Shown piece after piece: positions 61,191-64,000 of a stretch of DNA of 64,000 bases. The notes beneath the pieces are model-generated. The model searched no databases. It was not told where the DNA came from and was given only the letters and a program-made list of their open reading frames with translations. The stretch covers positions 18,827,167 through 18,891,166 of the forward strand of contig NC_065547.1 in the NCBI RefSeq assembly GCF_022605725.1, read 5' to 3'. This DNA is from Anthonomus grandis grandis. Lineage: Eukaryota > Arthropoda > Insecta > Coleoptera > Curculionidae. Positions within the stretch are counted from its first letter, which is position 1; every line of letters begins with the position of its first letter. The position numbers and the translations under genes are program-made.

Positions 61191-61348
61191 AAGTAGAGAA
61201 AATACGACTGTCATAAAGAGAAACCTAATATGTGATAAAACTGTGATATGAACTTTGACCGACTGTAAAAAGACTGTGATATATTCTTTCTAGTACTAGT
61301 TCCTAATTAATTTTACATATTTTACTTATTTATTAAATCCAATTAAAT

Positions 61349-62520
61349 ATGTTGAAGATGCTCCAAATAAACGCCGACCGCTCCGCTGGTGCCCACGATA
61401 TGGCAGCGAAAGTTGCAGCAAAAGAATCTACAGATATTTTAGTAGTGAGTGATTCAAATATAAAATTAACAAAAAAGTCACTCTGGAGTACAGACAGGGC
61501 AAGGTGGGTGGCCTGGTTAAACTCTTAAACACAAACATTAATGTCAAGAGGGTTATGAAAGAAGGTTATGAGTGCTGGGACTTCAGAAAATCTATGGGTT
61601 TTAGGCATCTCCAAATATTCTGCTGCAACAACATAAAACTTACATTGATACACTGCTAGATATGGTAGAGACTACAGAACGAGAGGCAGTAGTAGCTGGT
61701 GATTTCAATACGAAAGCAGAAGAATGGGGTTCGCCGGAAACTGATAGAAAAGAACAATATATCTTGGAGCCCGGGGCAAGACTTGGACTAGCAGTTCATA
61801 ATGACGGAACCCCCACATTCGTAAGGAGAAACTCGAGATCTCATATAGACTTAACTCTATCTACGCAAGGAATAGCTAAAAAAATTAGAGAGTGGAGGGT
61901 TTTGGATCACGAGCCCTTATCACTACATCTACATATAGCTGTTAAAATTCTCGTTAAAAATTATATCAAGCATGACATTCAAAAATAAAATCATAATCAA
62001 CAGAGAAAGGCTACGCGAGAAGAGGAATGAATTAACCGAGAGAAAAACCAGAAAATCACTACAATCTGACAAATATGGTCAAAAAGATTCTCAACGATTC
62101 TACAGATATACATTATGGACCAGACAAAGAACCCATACTGGTGGAGTAAAAAATAGAGACACTAAGAAAGAGCTGCCAAAGAAGTCGCAGGGCAAAACAA
62201 AGGTCTCATACAAACAAAATTTGACTTGGCAACAGTCGAACAGCGAAGTGCTGCCCATGAAGAACACATAAACGCAAGAAAAGCGCTCAAGGACGAAATT
62301 AGAAAGGAAAAAACAAAAATGTGGAAAGAACTCTGTAATGAACTGGAGAACGACCTGTGAAGACAAGCCTATCACATTGTCAGGAAAAACATAGAATGCG
62401 GTACAGAACCAATAAAATTGACAGATGATAGAGTGTCGGAAGTAATAAACGAGTTGATTCCCAGTTATCCAATCTCGAATGCTTCTACGGCGAGATTGGA
62501 TCACTGTCTGCAAAGAGCGG
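61349..62520 (+). pseudogene. R1-like retrotransposon ORF2: endonuclease and start of RT, truncated
   Basis: From ATG at 61349 the frame reads MLKMLQINADRSAGAHDMAA and ILVVSDSN, the first endonuclease motifs of R1-clade elements (the normal Glu/Gln after SE/SD positions is changed). The catalytic core continues at 61695 with AVVAGDFNTKAEEWGSPETD, SRSHIDLTLST and VLDHEPLSLHLHI. A helical linker (KALKDEIRKEKTKMW, near 62285-62322) and the first residues before the RT (ELIPSYPISNASTARLDH) follow, and similarity stops near 62520. Palm motifs such as YADD are absent. Several frameshifts and stops are present. The endonuclease would nick target DNA to prime reverse transcription. Confidence 0.82.
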
Positions 62521-62769
62521 CTCAGGTACTTACCTTCATACTCACTTTCCTTCCTTCACCCTCGCCTTCTTTCCTCTAAACTTGGGGCGAGACTCTTTTC
62601 GTCTTTCTATTTCGACCGCTCTTGGTCAACCCTTGATATTTCCGATCCCGGCGCTATTAGGTTTTCGAGGGCAAAAAAAATTAAAATAAAATAAATTGAT
62701 AACATGATAATGACTCGGCTATGGACAAGAACTATAAATAAATAATATCAGGGTAAAACTACAGGAGAA
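62521..62769. other. Spacer between the two LINE copies
   Basis: The LINE similarity ends at about 62520. The pyrimidine-rich CTTTCCTTCCTTCACCCTCGCC (about 62547-62568) and AT-rich sequence after 62670 show no gene. Confidence 0.4.
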
Positions 62770-64000
62770 AAGTTTACGGAGCAGCGGCACGGATCCCCAG
62801 TTTCGGTCGGTGATGCGGTTGAGCAGGCCGCGTCCGACCGTCAACCAAAAAACTGCTCATTTCCATTGGCAGGGAACCAGGCCTGGGAGCAGTCCTATGC
62901 GACTGAGAAAGGAAAGAGAAAGGAATTATTAGAGATGGATTCTTTCCAGCGAGAAACAGTATATCCAGGACACCCCCATTTGCAAAGGGGACCATATCGT
63001 CGGAGCTAAAGAAACACCAGACAAGTGAAGAGGAAGACGCAGTATGCAACAACAAAAAAAAAGGAAACGAAACGCTACTCCAGAAGAACAGAATATATTT
63101 TGGATCATATCGAGAAACCTTGAAGTACTGAAAACTAGGGTTGACGAACTAATGAAGTTTTTTGACCAGACGCAAAATGTACACAAAAATATTAAAACTT
63201 TAGCAAAGCAAATAGGCTTAACAAAACTAAACGGTTGCAGAATATAAAAGTGACAAATACGAAAGACATCAGACAAAAAAGGAACAAAACGTTAAGATCG
63301 CAAAATATGAAAAAAGATTAAATAATTATATAATAAATAGTAGCTAAGGAATCTACAGATGCGAAAACACAAACGGGAGAAGAAGACTGTGGGGGCCAGC
63401 TAAAACTACCCGTCTTAGCTGCTTTATCCACTTAAAATACTCGGATATAGGGCAAATGATAAACTACGAATTCCTCGTACTCAGAACGTAATTTATTCAT
63501 ACTTAAGTTTCAAATGATAAAGAAAACAAATAAACACTTCTTACACAGTTATCGGGAGTATTTAACAAACATTAAACTTAAAATTTACATGAGTAACCGC
63601 ATAATTACAGAGGGCCAAAACACGGCGGCCGCGCGACATTACTTAATTGTTACCGAATGGATGACAATAGACGACTAACTTATTGTCCGGGGAGCGGGGA
63701 AATAACAAGGCGTAATTATAAATAGATTGACAGATGAGCGCTGTTGCCACTACACTTAAACTCATTATGAAATTAAGGGAAAATAATACTGTCCCGAACA
63801 AAGACATTATTACTACGTTCGTTATTATTACTACGTAAAGTAGATAATTTTAAGAAAATAGCAGGCCTTAAAATTGGCCGACACAGTATACACAGCTATA
63901 AAAGTAGGTAGCCCTCTTGCAACAGATACTCAAAGTGGTAATCACGGTGCCAGAAGATCCGAAAATTGAGAAGTCCATACAAGATACCTATAGACACAGA
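62770..64000 (+). pseudogene. Second R1-like element, ORF1 start, interrupted and open at the window edge
   Basis: ORF1-like text resumes with frames giving DGFFPARNSISRTPPFAKG and SELKKHQTSEEEDAVC (near 62935-63045). It then gives RNATPEEQNIFWIISRNLEV and DELMKFFDQTQNVHKNIKTL (63065-63205), which aligns with NELVEFGRANKNVYKQVKAL of the first copy. After an interruption it continues near 63885 with AIKVGSPLATDTQ and VVITVPEDPKIEKSIQDTY, matching EIKVGNPLKTKEA and VKVILVCANELEMCTSIEAL of copy 1. Frameshifts are present. The two copies are diverged, so this is not a recent tandem duplication. Confidence 0.68.
63400..63860. mobile_element. Insertion splitting the second LINE copy (unclassified)
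   Basis: Between AAAACACAAACGGGAGAAG (end of one ORF1 block, about 63385) and the resumption near 63870 lie about 460 bp with no ORF1 similarity. The insert starts near TGTGGGGGCCAGC (63389) and ends in the tandem motif ATTATTACTACGTTCGTTATTATTACTACG. It could be a solo LTR or a MITE, but its ends and target duplication are not clear. Confidence 0.35.

Overview
The window is AT-rich eukaryotic nuclear DNA, almost certainly from an insect; a beetle is a plausible guess but is not proven by the sequence. There is no operon structure. The coding traces are spliced or decayed transposon genes of families typical of insect genomes: Helitron, Tc1/mariner, piggyBac, Harbinger, hAT, Ty3/gypsy and non-LTR retrotransposons. 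I find no convincing intact host gene. A run of 100 Ns at 48356-48455 marks an assembly gap.

Layout. 1-25530 is one satellite array built from related monomers of about 240 bp (types A, B and C) in dimeric (about 480 bp) and trimeric (about 720 bp) higher-order units. It shows very recent local duplications and one non-satellite interruption. The array ends abruptly in a non-LTR retrotransposon tail (25531-25960). This is joined to a decayed Helitron of Helentron type (25968-28560) whose protein runs from a PIF1-like helicase through an endonuclease to a ubiquitin-specific-protease-like domain. A complete IS630/Tc1/mariner element with 37-bp inverted repeats and a D-82-E spacing follows (28827-30938).

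30941-34616 is mostly non-coding but holds a textbook type III hammerhead ribozyme (32377-32466), a second, degenerate hammerhead-like motif (33343-33389) and a few weak exon candidates. A piggyBac element (34620-37083) sits in the second of two tandem copies of an unrelated repeat, and the first copy keeps the empty site. A second, 5'-truncated piggyBac (38130-39615) abuts a spliced Harbinger transposase pseudogene (39620-41211).

41-49 kb is a patchwork: a gypsy integrase fragment fused to an unidentified GC-richer segment, two mariner-like relics, a small MITE, a large nested hairpin and the gap. 49472-53149 is a hAT element with an exact 8-bp target duplication and a recognisable intron. 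Two more hAT pseudogenes of different lineages lie at 54843-56753 and 57469-59333, all three on the minus strand. The window ends with two head-to-tail partial copies of an R1-like non-LTR retrotransposon (59741-62520 and about 62770-64000).

The genes do not act together; this is a heterochromatin-like graveyard beside a satellite block. The features most worth follow-up are the type III hammerhead, the helicase-endonuclease-protease Helentron protein, the long-spacing mariner relative, and the fine structure of the satellite.
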